From: Alistipes sp.
Lineage (GTDB): Bacteria; Bacteroidota; Bacteroidia; Bacteroidales; Rikenellaceae
Direction: 5' to 3'
Length of the DNA: 24,182 bases
NCBI GenBank assembly: GCA_020026435.1
Contig: JAHHQK010000036.1
Span: forward strand, 1 to 24,182
In this document: positions 15,043-23,929 of the stretch, in pieces
Position numbering within the stretch: position 1 is the stretch's first letter
Layout of the letters: each line of letters starts with the position of its first letter
Position numbers and translations under genes: made by a program
The notes under the pieces: model-generated
Databases searched by the model: none
Seen by the model: the letters and a program-made list of their open reading frames with translations, nothing else
What the model was told of the DNA's origin: nothing

Positions 15043-16671
15043 ATGAGAAAATTTTATTTTCTGCTGCTGACCGTCCTCTCGCTGGCGGCGTGCAGCGATG
15101 ATGATGAGGCGGGCTTTGTCCGTACTCCCGAACTGGAGGCCGGTATCGAACGGTTGAATGCCGATGTGCTCCAATTCAAGAAATTCGATGCCGCAGTGTC
15201 GGAACTGCAACTCTCCGATGCCGTTGTCGCCGAAGAGAATATCCGGCTGACATTCGATGACGGCAGTGTGGTGGTCGTGCCGCAGAAGGCTGCCGCCGAG
15301 TCGTTTGTGACGCTGGCCACTGCCGAGAGCGGTGAACGCTGCTGGGCGGTGCGTACCGCATCGGGTGTGGTGATGCTCACTGATGGTGAGGGACGTACCT
15401 GCGGTGTGTCGAAGGACAAGATACCGCATTTCGATATCGACAAGAGCGGCTTTTGGACGGTGAATTTCTCGGTGGCGCTTTCGAGTGAGGAGCAGGCCGT
15501 GAGAATCCTCGATGCACAAGGACAACCCGTGGAGGCGAAGGGCAACGAGATGTGTGCCATCATTCGTACGGCGATGGTCGGTGACGGGGAAGTGAAGGTG
15601 ACATTCGATGACGGTTCGGTTGTGTCGCTGCAGCTCTCCAAGTTCGTTTCCCTGAGCGAGGGAGGCACCTCGAACTGCTATGTGGTCAGTCAGCCAGGCG
15701 ATTACCGCTTTACGGCAACGGTGCGCGGTAACGGTATGGAAACCTCCGGCGTGACCGCGACTATTGAGGAAAAAGAGTCGTTGACGGCCGATTGGCTGTG
15801 GTGCGACAAAGAGGGACTGCTCTCCGATGTAAAGTATTCGAAGGGATATATCTCCTTCACGGCTGCGGAGCAGAAGGGTAATGCAGTTGTTGCGCTCTTC
15901 GATGGTGACAAGGTGGTGTGGAGCTGGCACATATGGTTTACGGACACCCCCGAAGAGGTGACTTATCCTAACGGAACGGTGTTCCTTGACCGTAATCTGG
16001 GAGCTGTCGGCATAACGGCGAACGGTACCGATGCCTACGGCCTTTATTACCAGTGGGGACGCAAAGATCCCTTCTATGGCGGTGCGACTACCGAAACATC
16101 GGCCGATGCCTTTAAGTTAGCCCGCGAAAATACAATCGTCAATCCCCGGTACGCGTCTCTGGATTGGCTGATGGTTAAGGACCACGGCGCAACGCTCGAC
16201 GAAGCGGCTGCGGCACCCACTTCGTTCTTCAGCTATACGGGACGAGAGGGTAGGGACTGGCAGGTACAGCCCTCAAAAAACGATTTGTGGGGCGAGCGTA
16301 AGACCATGTATGACCCCTGTCCAAAGGGATACAGGATTCCCGATGTGGAGGATTGGTGTGATTTGGAAAAGGGAAACCGCTATGTGAGCGGCGTGTCGCG
16401 CTGGGACGCTGATACCGACCGCATGGTTTGTACCTTTGGCGGGGTGGAGACATGGTATCCGGCACAGGGTTCACGCAATGCTGCAAACGGCAATCTTGTC
16501 GGTCTGGGAAAAACCCGTACGGGCAACTATTGGGCATGTGGCAATCAGGCCGGCAAGGCGGAGTTTCTCTATTTCAAGAAGCCAATTTCGTCCAGTAGCG
16601 GAGAGATTAACCGTTCGCTGGTGGCTGAACGTGCGCTGGGTTACAACGTGCGTTGTGTAAAGGAGAAATAG
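15043..16671 (+). CDS. B12-riboswitch-controlled surface lipoprotein with FISUMP domain
   Basis: This 542-residue lipoprotein has a short signal MRKFYFLLLTVLSLAAC (lipidated Cys17), directly followed by SDDDE. Such acidic residues after the Cys act as a surface-export signal in Bacteroidetes. The N-terminal half carries two copies of TFDDGSVV (70-77 and 187-194), resembling the DUF4988/PL29-lyase N-terminal type. From about 307 a FISUMP-type (Fibrobacter succinogenes major paralogous) domain follows: FLDRNLGA, YYQWGRKDPF, MYDPCPKGYRIPD at 422-434, and the terminal GYNVRCVKEK. The molecular function of this domain class is unknown. Its only visible regulator is the cobalamin riboswitch, so a role in B12 capture at the cell surface is a reasonable inference, not a demonstrated one. 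The gene stands alone, convergent with mcmA2. Confidence 0.88.
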   Translation: MRKFYFLLLTVLSLAACSDDDEAGFVRTPELEAGIERLNADVLQFKKFDAAVSELQLSDAVVAEENIRLTFDDGSVVVVPQKAAAESFVTLATAESGERCWAVRTASGVVMLTDGEGRTCGVSKDKIPHFDIDKSGFWTVNFSVALSSEEQAVRILDAQGQPVEAKGNEMCAIIRTAMVGDGEVKVTFDDGSVVSLQLSKFVSLSEGGTSNCYVVSQPGDYRFTATVRGNGMETSGVTATIEEKESLTADWLWCDKEGLLSDVKYSKGYISFTAAEQKGNAVVALFDGDKVVWSWHIWFTDTPEEVTYPNGTVFLDRNLGAVGITANGTDAYGLYYQWGRKDPFYGGATTETSADAFKLARENTIVNPRYASLDWLMVKDHGATLDEAAAAPTSFFSYTGREGRDWQVQPSKNDLWGERKTMYDPCPKGYRIPDVEDWCDLEKGNRYVSGVSRWDADTDRMVCTFGGVETWYPAQGSRNAANGNLVGLGKTRTGNYWACGNQAGKAEFLYFKKPISSSSGEINRSLVAERALGYNVRCVKEK

Positions 16672-16766
16672 AACTTCGTGCCACAAGACAAATGCCGTTG
16701 CCATGTCCGGCAAGGGTAGGGTACTGAAAAAGTAATCCCTATTCAGACCATTCTGAAGGATGATTG

Positions 16767-16820
16767 AAAAATTAGAGTTTGCCAATACCTTATCCAGGGA
16801 TTTGGCGAACTCTAATTTTT
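16767..16820. terminator. Bidirectional terminator after the lipoprotein gene
   Basis: A 19-bp stem pairs 16767-16785 (AAAAATTAGAGTTTGCCAA) with 16802-16820 (TTGGCGAACTCTAATTTTT), with one G-U pair and a 16-nt loop. The A-run on the left and T-run on the right let it act on both strands. It lies 95 nt past the lipoprotein stop. Confidence 0.85.
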
Positions 16821-16935
16821 ATTTGCAGAGAATATGTGATGTTTATACGCTCTGTTTTTCGTTGATCGTATTGTCGGAATTTCAGTTGTAGTCATCCGAT
16901 TTAAATTCTCAAGCCCATGCTGCGGTTGTGCCGAG

Positions 16936-16978
16936 CAAAAAACAACGGGGAAGTCTCTTCAGGAGGCTTCCCCGTTGT
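16936..16978 (-). terminator. Rho-independent terminator after mcmA2
   Basis: ACAACGGGGAAG at 16942-16953 pairs with CTTCCCCGTTGT at 16967-16978, and the stem extends inward to 16 bp with a 5-nt loop. On the - strand it is followed by a T-run (A at 16937-16942 on the + strand). It begins 29 nt after the mcmA2 stop. Confidence 0.92.
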
Positions 16979-17006
16979 CGGTTCTGATGGTAAGTCTGCT
17001 TGAGGA

Positions 17007-19142
17007 TTAGTCCTCCAGGAGGATCTCAAGCATCTTGATGGCAGCCGTGGCGATCGGAGTACCGGGGCCGAAGATGGCGGCGGCACCGTCGCGATACAGC
17101 TCGTCGTAGTCCTGGTGGGGGATCACACCGCCGACAATGACGATGATATCCTCACGACCCAGCTTCTTGAGCTCGGCGATGATCTGCGGCACGAGGGTCA
17201 GGTGACCTGCTGCCAGCGACGATACACCCACTACGTGGACGTCGTTCTCGACAGCCTGCTTTGCAGCCTCGGCCGGAGTCTGGAACAACGGACCCATATC
17301 GACGTCGAAACCGATGTCGGCATAACCCGTAGCTACGACTTTGGCACCACGGTCGTGACCGTCCTGGCCCAGCTTGGCGATCATGATACGCGGCTGACGG
17401 CCTTCCTTCTTGGCAAATTCGGCACACAACTCCTTGGCGTGTGCAAAAGACTTATCGTTTTTCACCTCTGAACTGTAAACTCCTGAAATGGAACGTATAA
17501 CTGCTTTGTAGCGGCCTACGACAACCTCGCAGGCATCCGAGATCTCGCCCAGTGTTGCGCGGACCTTGGCAGCCTCGACGGCCAGAGCCAACAGGTTGCC
17601 CTGCTTGGTCTTGACGCACTCGGTGATGGCCTCCAAAGCCTTCTTCACGGCAGCCTCGTCGCGGTTGGCGCGCAGCTCCTTCAGACGCTTGATCTGGCTC
17701 TCGCGAACGGCCGTGTTGTCCACGGCGAGGATGTCGATCGGAGCCTCTTTCTCCAGACGGTACTCGTTCAGACCGATGATCTTCTCCTCACCCGAGTCGA
17801 TACGGGCCTGCTTGCGGGCCGAAGCCTCCTCGATACGCATCTTCGGAATACCCGTCTCGATGGCCTTGGCCATACCGCCGAGTTTCTCGACCTCCTGAAT
17901 GTGCTCCCAAGCCTTGTGGGCGATCTCGTTGGTCAGGGATTCTACGTAGTAGGAACCTGCCCACGGATCGACCGAACGGCAGATGTTCGTCTCGTTCTGA
18001 ATGTAGATCTGGGTGTTACGTGCAATACGTGCCGAGAAGTCGGTCGGCAGGGCGATGGCCTCGTCCAGGGCGTTGGTGTGGAGCGACTGGGTGTGACCCA
18101 AGGCGGCACCCATGGCCTCGATGGCCGTACGTGCGACGTTGTTGAAGGGATCCTGCTCCGTGAGCGACCATCCCGACGTCTGGGAGTGGGTACGCAGGGC
18201 GAGCGATTTGGGGTTCTTCGGGTCGAACTGCTTCACGATCTTGGCCCACAGCATACGTGCGGCACGCATCTTGGCGATCTCCATGAAGTGGTTCATACCG
18301 ATGGCCCAGAAGAACGACAGACGCGGTGCGAAGGCATCGACCGACATTCCGGCGTTGATACCGGCACGCAGATACTCCAAACCGTCGGCCAGCGTGTAGG
18401 CCAGCTCGATGTCGGCCGTGGCACCTGCCTCCTGCATATGGTAGCCCGAGATCGAGATCGAGTTGAACTTGGGCATATTCTGCGACGTGTACTCGAAGAT
18501 ATCGGCGATGATACGCATCGAGAACTCGGGCGGATAGATATAGGTGTTACGCACCATGAACTCCTTGAGGATATCGTTCTGGATCGTACCGGCCAGCTGG
18601 TCGAGCGTGCAGCCCTGCTCCAGACCCGTCACGATGTAGAAGGCCAGGATCGGCAGCACGGCGCCGTTCATGGTCATCGACACCGACATGCGGTCGAGCG
18701 GAATGCCGTTGAAGAGCACCTTCATGTCCTCCACCGAGCAGATCGAAACACCGGCTTTACCCACATCGCCCACTACACGCGGGTGATCGGCGTCGTAGCC
18801 GCGGTGCGTAGCCAGGTCGAAGGCCACCGAAAGACCCTTCTGACCGGCGGCCAGGTTTCGGCGATAGAATGCGTTGGACTCCTCGGCGGTCGAGAAGCCT
18901 GCGTATTGGCGAATGGTCCACGGACGCATAACGTACATCGTGGAATAGGGACCGCGCAAGAAGGGGGCCAGACCTGCCGTATAGTTCAGGTGCTCCATGC
19001 CTTCGAGGTCCTCGGCCGTATAGGTACCCTTCACGGGGATACGCTCGGCCGTCAACCACGGTTCAACTTCCTCGTGGTTTTTCGAGGCGCAGCAGTTCTG
19101 GGCGGCGCCTTCGTATGTCAATTCAGAAAATTTTGCTCTCAT
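17007..19142 (-). CDS. mcmA2: Methylmalonyl-CoA mutase, large (catalytic, B12-binding) subunit
   Basis: This 711-residue subunit interconverts succinyl-CoA and (R)-methylmalonyl-CoA using adenosylcobalamin, the carbon-skeleton rearrangement of the succinate-propionate pathway. The TIM-barrel substrate region shows TMYVMRPWTIRQYAGFSTAE at 68-87 (with the active-site Tyr segment) and SGYHMQEAGAT, whose His235 contacts the substrate thioester. The C-terminal flavodoxin-like domain has the B12 signature DGHDRG at 594-599, where His596 is the lower axial ligand of cobalt, then SSLAAGH and VIVGGVIP. The gene lies 2 nt downstream of mcmA1, so the two are cotranscribed and probably coupled. It is also called mutB or scpA in other organisms. 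Full length and intact. Confidence 0.97.
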   Translation of the reverse strand: MRAKFSELTYEGAAQNCCASKNHEEVEPWLTAERIPVKGTYTAEDLEGMEHLNYTAGLAPFLRGPYSTMYVMRPWTIRQYAGFSTAEESNAFYRRNLAAGQKGLSVAFDLATHRGYDADHPRVVGDVGKAGVSICSVEDMKVLFNGIPLDRMSVSMTMNGAVLPILAFYIVTGLEQGCTLDQLAGTIQNDILKEFMVRNTYIYPPEFSMRIIADIFEYTSQNMPKFNSISISGYHMQEAGATADIELAYTLADGLEYLRAGINAGMSVDAFAPRLSFFWAIGMNHFMEIAKMRAARMLWAKIVKQFDPKNPKSLALRTHSQTSGWSLTEQDPFNNVARTAIEAMGAALGHTQSLHTNALDEAIALPTDFSARIARNTQIYIQNETNICRSVDPWAGSYYVESLTNEIAHKAWEHIQEVEKLGGMAKAIETGIPKMRIEEASARKQARIDSGEEKIIGLNEYRLEKEAPIDILAVDNTAVRESQIKRLKELRANRDEAAVKKALEAITECVKTKQGNLLALAVEAAKVRATLGEISDACEVVVGRYKAVIRSISGVYSSEVKNDKSFAHAKELCAEFAKKEGRQPRIMIAKLGQDGHDRGAKVVATGYADIGFDVDMGPLFQTPAEAAKQAVENDVHVVGVSSLAAGHLTLVPQIIAELKKLGREDIIVIVGGVIPHQDYDELYRDGAAAIFGPGTPIATAAIKMLEILLED

Positions 19143-19144
19143 GA

Positions 19145-20998
19145 TCAGATTCCCATCTCTTTAAGGTAGAACTTCAGTGTCTCAAGCACATTCGACTTCA
19201 CGTTGATGAAGTTCGAGATACCCTGTGCCTCCAACTCGGGAGCGCAGGCCGGAGCTCCGGCTACGACCAGGATGGCCTTGCCCTCCAGCTGCTCCTTGAT
19301 GCGGGGTGCCAGTTCGGCGTAGTCGTCGTCCGAGGCGCAGACCACCACGATCTGGGCTTTCGACTCCAAGGCGGCTTTCACGCCCTCCTCGATGGTCTTG
19401 AAATAGGTGTTGTCCTGTACGCGGATACCGGCGCAGGCGAAGAAGTTGCACGAGAACTGTGCACGGGCACGGGCCATGGCCAGGTTGCCGCACGTGAGCA
19501 TGAAGGCCTTGGGAGCCTTGCCCGAACGGTCGACGGTCATACGCATCTGCTCGAAGGCCATGGCACCGCGATATGGCGTGAGGACATTGCCCTCGGCGTG
19601 GGTGCGGGTGACGACCTCCTGTCCGATTTGCTCGGGAGCGACCTCCGTGAAGTTGGGGAACTGGTTGGCACCCAGCAACGTCATGCGGCGCGTGGCGATC
19701 TTCTTGTCTTTCGAAGCGGCCGAAGCCTCAACCATCTCCTTGATGACACCTTGTTTATAAGCCTCGGCATAGCCGCCCTTCTGCTCCAGGTCGAGGAAGA
19801 GTTTCCAAGCCTCGGCAGCGATCGACTGCGTGAGGTTCTCGATGTAGTACGAACCGCCGGCGGGGTCGACCACCTGGTCGAAGTGGGCCTCGTGCTTGAG
19901 CAGCAGCTCCACGTTGCGGGCGATACGCTTCGAGAACTCGTCGGGAGTCTCGTAGGAACGGTTGAAGGGAGTGACCTCCAGCGAGAATACGCCACCGATG
20001 GCAGCCGACATGGCCTCGGTCGTGCCGCGCAGCATATTGACATAGGGGTCGTAGACGGTCTGGTTCCAACGCGAGGTCTCGGCGTGGATCATCATCTTGC
20101 ACGAGCAGCTCTTCTCGGGGTTGTAGCCCTTGACGATGTTGGCCCAGAGCATACGTGCGGCGCGCAGTTTGGCGATCTCCAGGAAGTAGTTCGAGGTGAT
20201 CGACAGCGAGAAGCGCAGCGAACGGGCAGCCTCTTCGGCAGTGACGCCGGCCTCGGACAGACGGGCGATGTAGTCGTTTCCGGCCGAGAGGGCGAAAGCC
20301 AGCTCCTCGACGATGGTCGATCCCGAGTTACCGAAGATCTGACCCGAAACGGTCACCACGCGGATATGCTTGTAGGGGGCGAATTTCTTGATCAGACCGG
20401 CGATGCGCTGGAAGCAGCTTTCGCCGTTGTTGGGCGACTGGAAATCGCCTTTGGTCGAGAGTCCCTTGACCAGGGGGTCGATCTCGAACGAGATGTTGAC
20501 CTCATCCTTGTTGACCTGCTCTTTTTCGAGCTTGGCCAGCACCAGGTCGGCCACGGCGGCGAGTTTTGAGCCGGAGAACGTGATGGCGACGGCCGGGAGA
20601 TAGATCTCGCGGGTCAGCGTGTCGAGGTCCTCGGCCGAGAACTCCTCCTTGAGGATTTCGAAGCCCAGGGAGTTGACACCTGCATTTAAGAGGTGGAGAG
20701 CCTCCTTGTTGGCCTCTTCTGGGTCGGTCACCGCAACGCTTTGGTGGATGCGCCACCGGTTGTTGTTACGGGTGCTGCGCACATAAGGGAATTCGCCTGC
20801 CTGCGCTCCCAGGAATTTGATGCCTTCGAGATTTTCGGCGCGGTAGTAGGGGCGAACGTTGAATCCTTCGTCGGTACGCCAAACCAATTTGCGCTCATAA
20901 TCGGCACCTTTCAGGTCCACTGCAATCGCCTCTTCCCACTTTTCGGTTGGTACGGGTGGAAATTCGGCAAACAGTTTTTCACGTGTGTTATTTGCCAT
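19145..20998 (-). CDS. mcmA1: Methylmalonyl-CoA mutase, small (non-catalytic) subunit
   Basis: This 617-residue partner of the catalytic subunit forms the mutase heterodimer. It shares the barrel fold (VRPYYRAENLEGIKFLGAQ near the N-terminus, and AARMLWANIVKGYNPEKS as in the large subunit). Its C-terminal domain is degenerate: where the large subunit has the DxHxxG cobalt-binding motif this one reads CGNLAMARARAQF, with no His ligand, as is normal for this subunit. It is the first gene of the unit, with its start facing glnN. The ATG complement at 20996-20998 gives MANNTREKLFAEFPPVPTEK, the expected N-terminus. Also known as mutA. Confidence 0.95.
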   Translation of the reverse strand: MANNTREKLFAEFPPVPTEKWEEAIAVDLKGADYERKLVWRTDEGFNVRPYYRAENLEGIKFLGAQAGEFPYVRSTRNNNRWRIHQSVAVTDPEEANKEALHLLNAGVNSLGFEILKEEFSAEDLDTLTREIYLPAVAITFSGSKLAAVADLVLAKLEKEQVNKDEVNISFEIDPLVKGLSTKGDFQSPNNGESCFQRIAGLIKKFAPYKHIRVVTVSGQIFGNSGSTIVEELAFALSAGNDYIARLSEAGVTAEEAARSLRFSLSITSNYFLEIAKLRAARMLWANIVKGYNPEKSCSCKMMIHAETSRWNQTVYDPYVNMLRGTTEAMSAAIGGVFSLEVTPFNRSYETPDEFSKRIARNVELLLKHEAHFDQVVDPAGGSYYIENLTQSIAAEAWKLFLDLEQKGGYAEAYKQGVIKEMVEASAASKDKKIATRRMTLLGANQFPNFTEVAPEQIGQEVVTRTHAEGNVLTPYRGAMAFEQMRMTVDRSGKAPKAFMLTCGNLAMARARAQFSCNFFACAGIRVQDNTYFKTIEEGVKAALESKAQIVVVCASDDDYAELAPRIKEQLEGKAILVVAGAPACAPELEAQGISNFINVKSNVLETLKFYLKEMGI

Positions 20999-21090
20999 AA
21001 CTATTTAGAGATTAGTATGAGTTCTATAAAAGAGCTTAAAAAACTATGTAAAGGTATAAATTTATTCCGGATTTGCATCATGATTTGTTA

Positions 21091-21098
21091 CAAAAATA
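21091..21098 (-). promoter_or_regulatory. Possible -7 promoter box for mcmA1-mcmA2
   Basis: CAAAAATA on the + strand reads TATTTTTG on the - strand, matching TAnnTTTG. It lies about 93 nt upstream of the mcmA1 start. No TTTG -33 box is found at the right distance, so support is weak. No B12 riboswitch precedes this operon. Confidence 0.35.
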
Positions 21099-21391
21099 AC
21101 AGATTTGCTCCGTTTTTTCATATTCGCCGAGTCCGAGGAAGGGGATCGGAGGGCGGGTGGCGGGTTCGCGAAAAGAACAAAAAGTGTCGGTTTGGCGGGT
21201 CGATTCCGCTGCGGACGGAAAATCGTGATTTCGGGGAAATATGTGAAAATTTGCATTGTTATTCAAATAACATACCGTTTTTCGCCGGATTTCGGAAAAA
21301 AAAGCCTCTGTTTTTCGAAAATGTTCATAAAAAAACAACAACTTTTCGGATTTCGGACGTTTTGCACAATTCGTGGAAAAGGGAAAAAACG

Positions 21392-21399
21392 TATCTTTG
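21392..21399 (+). promoter_or_regulatory. -7 promoter box for glnN
   Basis: TATCTTTG is a perfect Bacteroidetes -7 element, 28 nt before the glnN ATG. Transcription would start near 21406. The nearest TTTG (21361-21364) is 27 nt away, further than ideal, so the -33 element may be weak or replaced by an activator. Confidence 0.6.
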
Positions 21400-21427
21400 C
21401 AACATCAAATTTCGAATCGAAAAGCCT

Positions 21428-23605
21428 ATGTCGTTGCTCAGATTTAAAATGGTCGATGCGGCCATCAATCACCGGGCCGTAGAGGTGAACGTCCCCGACG
21501 GTCGTCCCTCGGATTATTTTGCCGAGAAAGTTTTCAACCGCGCTGCCATGCGCAAGTATCTCGATCGTAAAACCTTTGCCATCCTCCTGGAGACCATGGA
21601 GAAGCGTGCGCCCCTGCCCTTCGAGGTGGCCGACAGCGTGGCTGCCGGTATGCGCCAGTGGGCCATGGAGCATGGTGCCGACCACTATACGCACTGGTTC
21701 CAGCCCTTGACGGGAGGTACGGCCGAGAAACACGACTTTTTCGCCGAACCCGACGGCGAGGGCTCCGTCCTGGAGGAGTTCTCCGGAAAGCTCCTCGTAC
21801 AGCAGGAGTCCGACGCCTCGTCGTTCCCCAACGGTGGAATCCGCAATACGTTCGAGGCCCGCGGCTATTCGGCCTGGGACCCCTCATCGCCGGCGTTCAT
21901 CGTTGACACGACGCTCTGTATCCCTACGGTGTTCATCGCCTATACGGGTGAGGCTTTGGACTATAAGGTGCCGTTGCTGCGCTCGCTGACGGCCATCAAC
22001 CGCGCGGCCACCGAGGTGTGCCACTACTTCGACAAGAACGTCCAGCGGGTCGATACCTATCTGGGCTGGGAGCAGGAGTATTTCCTGGTCGACGAGAGCC
22101 TTTGGGCCGTCCGTCCCGACCTGATGCTCACGGGCCGCACGCTCATGGGCCACGAGTCGGCCAAGAACCAGCAGCTGGAGGATCACTACTTCGGAGCCAT
22201 CCCCACGCGGGTGATCTCCTTCATGCGCGACCTGGAGTACGAGTGTCTGAAACTGGGCATTCCCGTCAAGACGCGCCACAACGAGGTGGCCCCCAACCAG
22301 TTCGAGCTGGCTCCCGTCTATGAGGAGGCCAACCTGGCCAACGACCACAACCAACTGCTGATGACCATCATGGACAAGATCGCCCGCCGCCACGAGTTCC
22401 GCGTGCTGCTCCACGAGAAGCCCTTCAAGGGAATCAACGGCTCGGGCAAGCACAACAACTGGTCGCTGGGTACGGATACGGGAGTGAATCTCATGGGGCC
22501 GGGAAAGACCCCGACCGAGAATCTTCAGTTCATCACCTTCCTGGTCAACGTCATCTCGGCAGTTTACAAATACAACGGATTGTTGAAGGCCTCGATCGTG
22601 AGCGCCACCAATGCCCACCGTCTGGGTGCCAACGAGGCACCTCCGGCCATCATCTCGGCCTTCCTCGGATCGCAGATTTCGGGCGTGCTTGACAAACTGG
22701 CCGTGGACCGCGACGATGACGACATACGTTTCGATGCCAAGAACGTATTCAAGATGAGCGGCATCTCGCATATGCCGCCCCTGTTCCGCGACAATACCGA
22801 CCGCAACCGCACCTCGCCCTTTGCTTTCACGGGTAACCGCTTCGAGTTCCGTGCGGGCGGTTCGTCGGACAACTGCGCCGAGCCTATGATTGTCCTGAAC
22901 TCGATCGTGGCGGCCGAGTTGACGCAGTTCAAGAAGGAGGTCGACGAGATGATCGAGGGCGGCATGAAACGTGAACGGGCCATCTACAAGAAGCTCAAGC
23001 AGATGATCAACGCGTGCCGTGCGATCCGTTTCGACGGCAACGGCTACTCCGACGAGTGGCGTCGGGAGGCCGAGCGTCGCGGTTTGGACTGCGAGAACTC
23101 CACGCCGCTGGTGCTGGACCGCTATCTGGACGAGCGCACGGTCGAGATGTTTTCGTCGATGGGCGTATTCTCGCGCGTGGAGCTTGAGGCCCGTGCCGAG
23201 GTCAAGTGGGAGACCTACACCAAGAAGATCCAGATCGAGGCCCGCGTGCTGGGTGATCTGACGATGAACCACATCGTGCCGATTGCATCGCGCTATGAGG
23301 CCATGCTGCTCGACAAGGTCTATAAGATGTCGCAGATCCCGGGTTTGAATGCCCAGTCGGACATTGAGCTGATCAAGAAGATCCAAAACCATACGGCCCA
23401 GATCCAGCGCATGAGCGACGAACTGGTCGAGGCCCGCAAGAAGGCCAATCCGATCGAGGATCAGCGTCAGAAGGCCATTGCCTACCACGACACGGTGGCG
23501 GTTCTGTTCGACGAGATCCGCTATCATGTCGACAAGCTGGAGGAGATCATCGACGATCAGATCTGGCCGTTGCCCAAGTATCGCGAACTGCTCTTCTTGA
23601 GATAA
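21428..23605 (+). CDS. glnN: Glutamine synthetase type III
   Basis: This 725-residue enzyme makes glutamine from glutamate, ammonia and ATP, the main nitrogen-assimilation step in many Bacteroidetes. Type III hallmarks are the length above 700 residues and the blocks HYTHWFQPLTGGTAEKHDFF, EQEYFLVDE, KTRHNEVAPNQFELAPVYEE, GINGSGKHNNWSLGT, ANEAPPAIISAFLGSQISG and FRAGGSSDNCAEPM. The frame stays open for 245 codons upstream, but the ATG at 21428 lies just after a good promoter box and gives the usual MSxxRF N-terminus, so I start there. It is a single-gene unit divergent from mcmA1. No obvious regulatory RNA precedes it. Confidence 0.96.
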   Translation: MSLLRFKMVDAAINHRAVEVNVPDGRPSDYFAEKVFNRAAMRKYLDRKTFAILLETMEKRAPLPFEVADSVAAGMRQWAMEHGADHYTHWFQPLTGGTAEKHDFFAEPDGEGSVLEEFSGKLLVQQESDASSFPNGGIRNTFEARGYSAWDPSSPAFIVDTTLCIPTVFIAYTGEALDYKVPLLRSLTAINRAATEVCHYFDKNVQRVDTYLGWEQEYFLVDESLWAVRPDLMLTGRTLMGHESAKNQQLEDHYFGAIPTRVISFMRDLEYECLKLGIPVKTRHNEVAPNQFELAPVYEEANLANDHNQLLMTIMDKIARRHEFRVLLHEKPFKGINGSGKHNNWSLGTDTGVNLMGPGKTPTENLQFITFLVNVISAVYKYNGLLKASIVSATNAHRLGANEAPPAIISAFLGSQISGVLDKLAVDRDDDDIRFDAKNVFKMSGISHMPPLFRDNTDRNRTSPFAFTGNRFEFRAGGSSDNCAEPMIVLNSIVAAELTQFKKEVDEMIEGGMKRERAIYKKLKQMINACRAIRFDGNGYSDEWRREAERRGLDCENSTPLVLDRYLDERTVEMFSSMGVFSRVELEARAEVKWETYTKKIQIEARVLGDLTMNHIVPIASRYEAMLLDKVYKMSQIPGLNAQSDIELIKKIQNHTAQIQRMSDELVEARKKANPIEDQRQKAIAYHDTVAVLFDEIRYHVDKLEEIIDDQIWPLPKYRELLFLR

Positions 23606-23616
23606 TGCCCCGTAGA

Positions 23617-23652
23617 GGCTGTGAGGCGGCTGTTTGGGGCTGTGAGGTGGCT
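23617..23652 (+). repeat. Imperfect tandem repeat after glnN
   Basis: GGCTGTGAGGCGGCT at 23617-23631 recurs as GGCTGTGAGGTGGCT at 23638-23652, a 21-nt period with one difference in 15 bases. GAGGTGGCT occurs once more at about 23706-23714. It is non-coding. Confidence 0.7.
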
Positions 23653-23879
23653 CGATGGGTGGGGCTATGGATGGCAGCGGGACTTTGGAGGCGTGGCTCG
23701 GTTCCGAGGTGGCTGGCAAGGGGTCTGTCCTTTGGCTTTATTCCGAGGGGCTGCGCTGAGGTTTTGGGCCTCTGAATCTGTCTGAGGCTCGATTCCATAG
23801 GCAGTCCCGGGGTGTTGGTTTTTGGCTTCTGTTTTTTGCTCCGTCTCAAGTCGGCCTGGTTGCCCCGCAATTATGATTC

Positions 23880-23929
23880 GCAGGATGCACTTACTTCCGT
23901 ATTTTCGGAAGAGTGTATCCTGCTTTTTT
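23880..23929 (+). terminator. Strong isolated terminator hairpin
   Basis: GCAGGATGCACT at 23880-23891 pairs with AGTGTATCCTGC at 23912-23923 (one G-U pair). After a 2-nt bulge (23892-23893), CTTCCG at 23894-23899 pairs with CGGAAG at 23906-23911 across a TATTTT loop. Six T follow at 23924-23929. It lies 275 nt after glnN, so it ends either a long glnN 3' UTR or an unrecognised short transcript. Confidence 0.85.

Larger units (their letters stand above)
20999..21427. other. Divergent intergenic region between mcmA1 and glnN
   Basis: This 429-bp AT-rich spacer carries promoters for both directions and no convincing gene. A long frame crossing it is only an upstream stop-free extension of glnN. 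The word CGGATTTCGGA occurs near 21284 and again near 21344, just ahead of the glnN promoter. I see no named riboswitch. Confidence 0.6.

Noticed and set aside
17901..19169. A 422-codon frame on the + strand antisense to mcmA2, and similar frames over mcmA1 and glnN.
   Set aside because: Same antisense artefact; the genes on the other strand are unambiguous and the shadow translations resemble nothing.
20693..21427. A 245-codon N-terminal extension of the glnN frame.
   Set aside because: It overlaps the mcmA1 coding region and the divergent promoter region, and the normal type III glutamine synthetase N-terminus begins at 21428 just after a promoter box.
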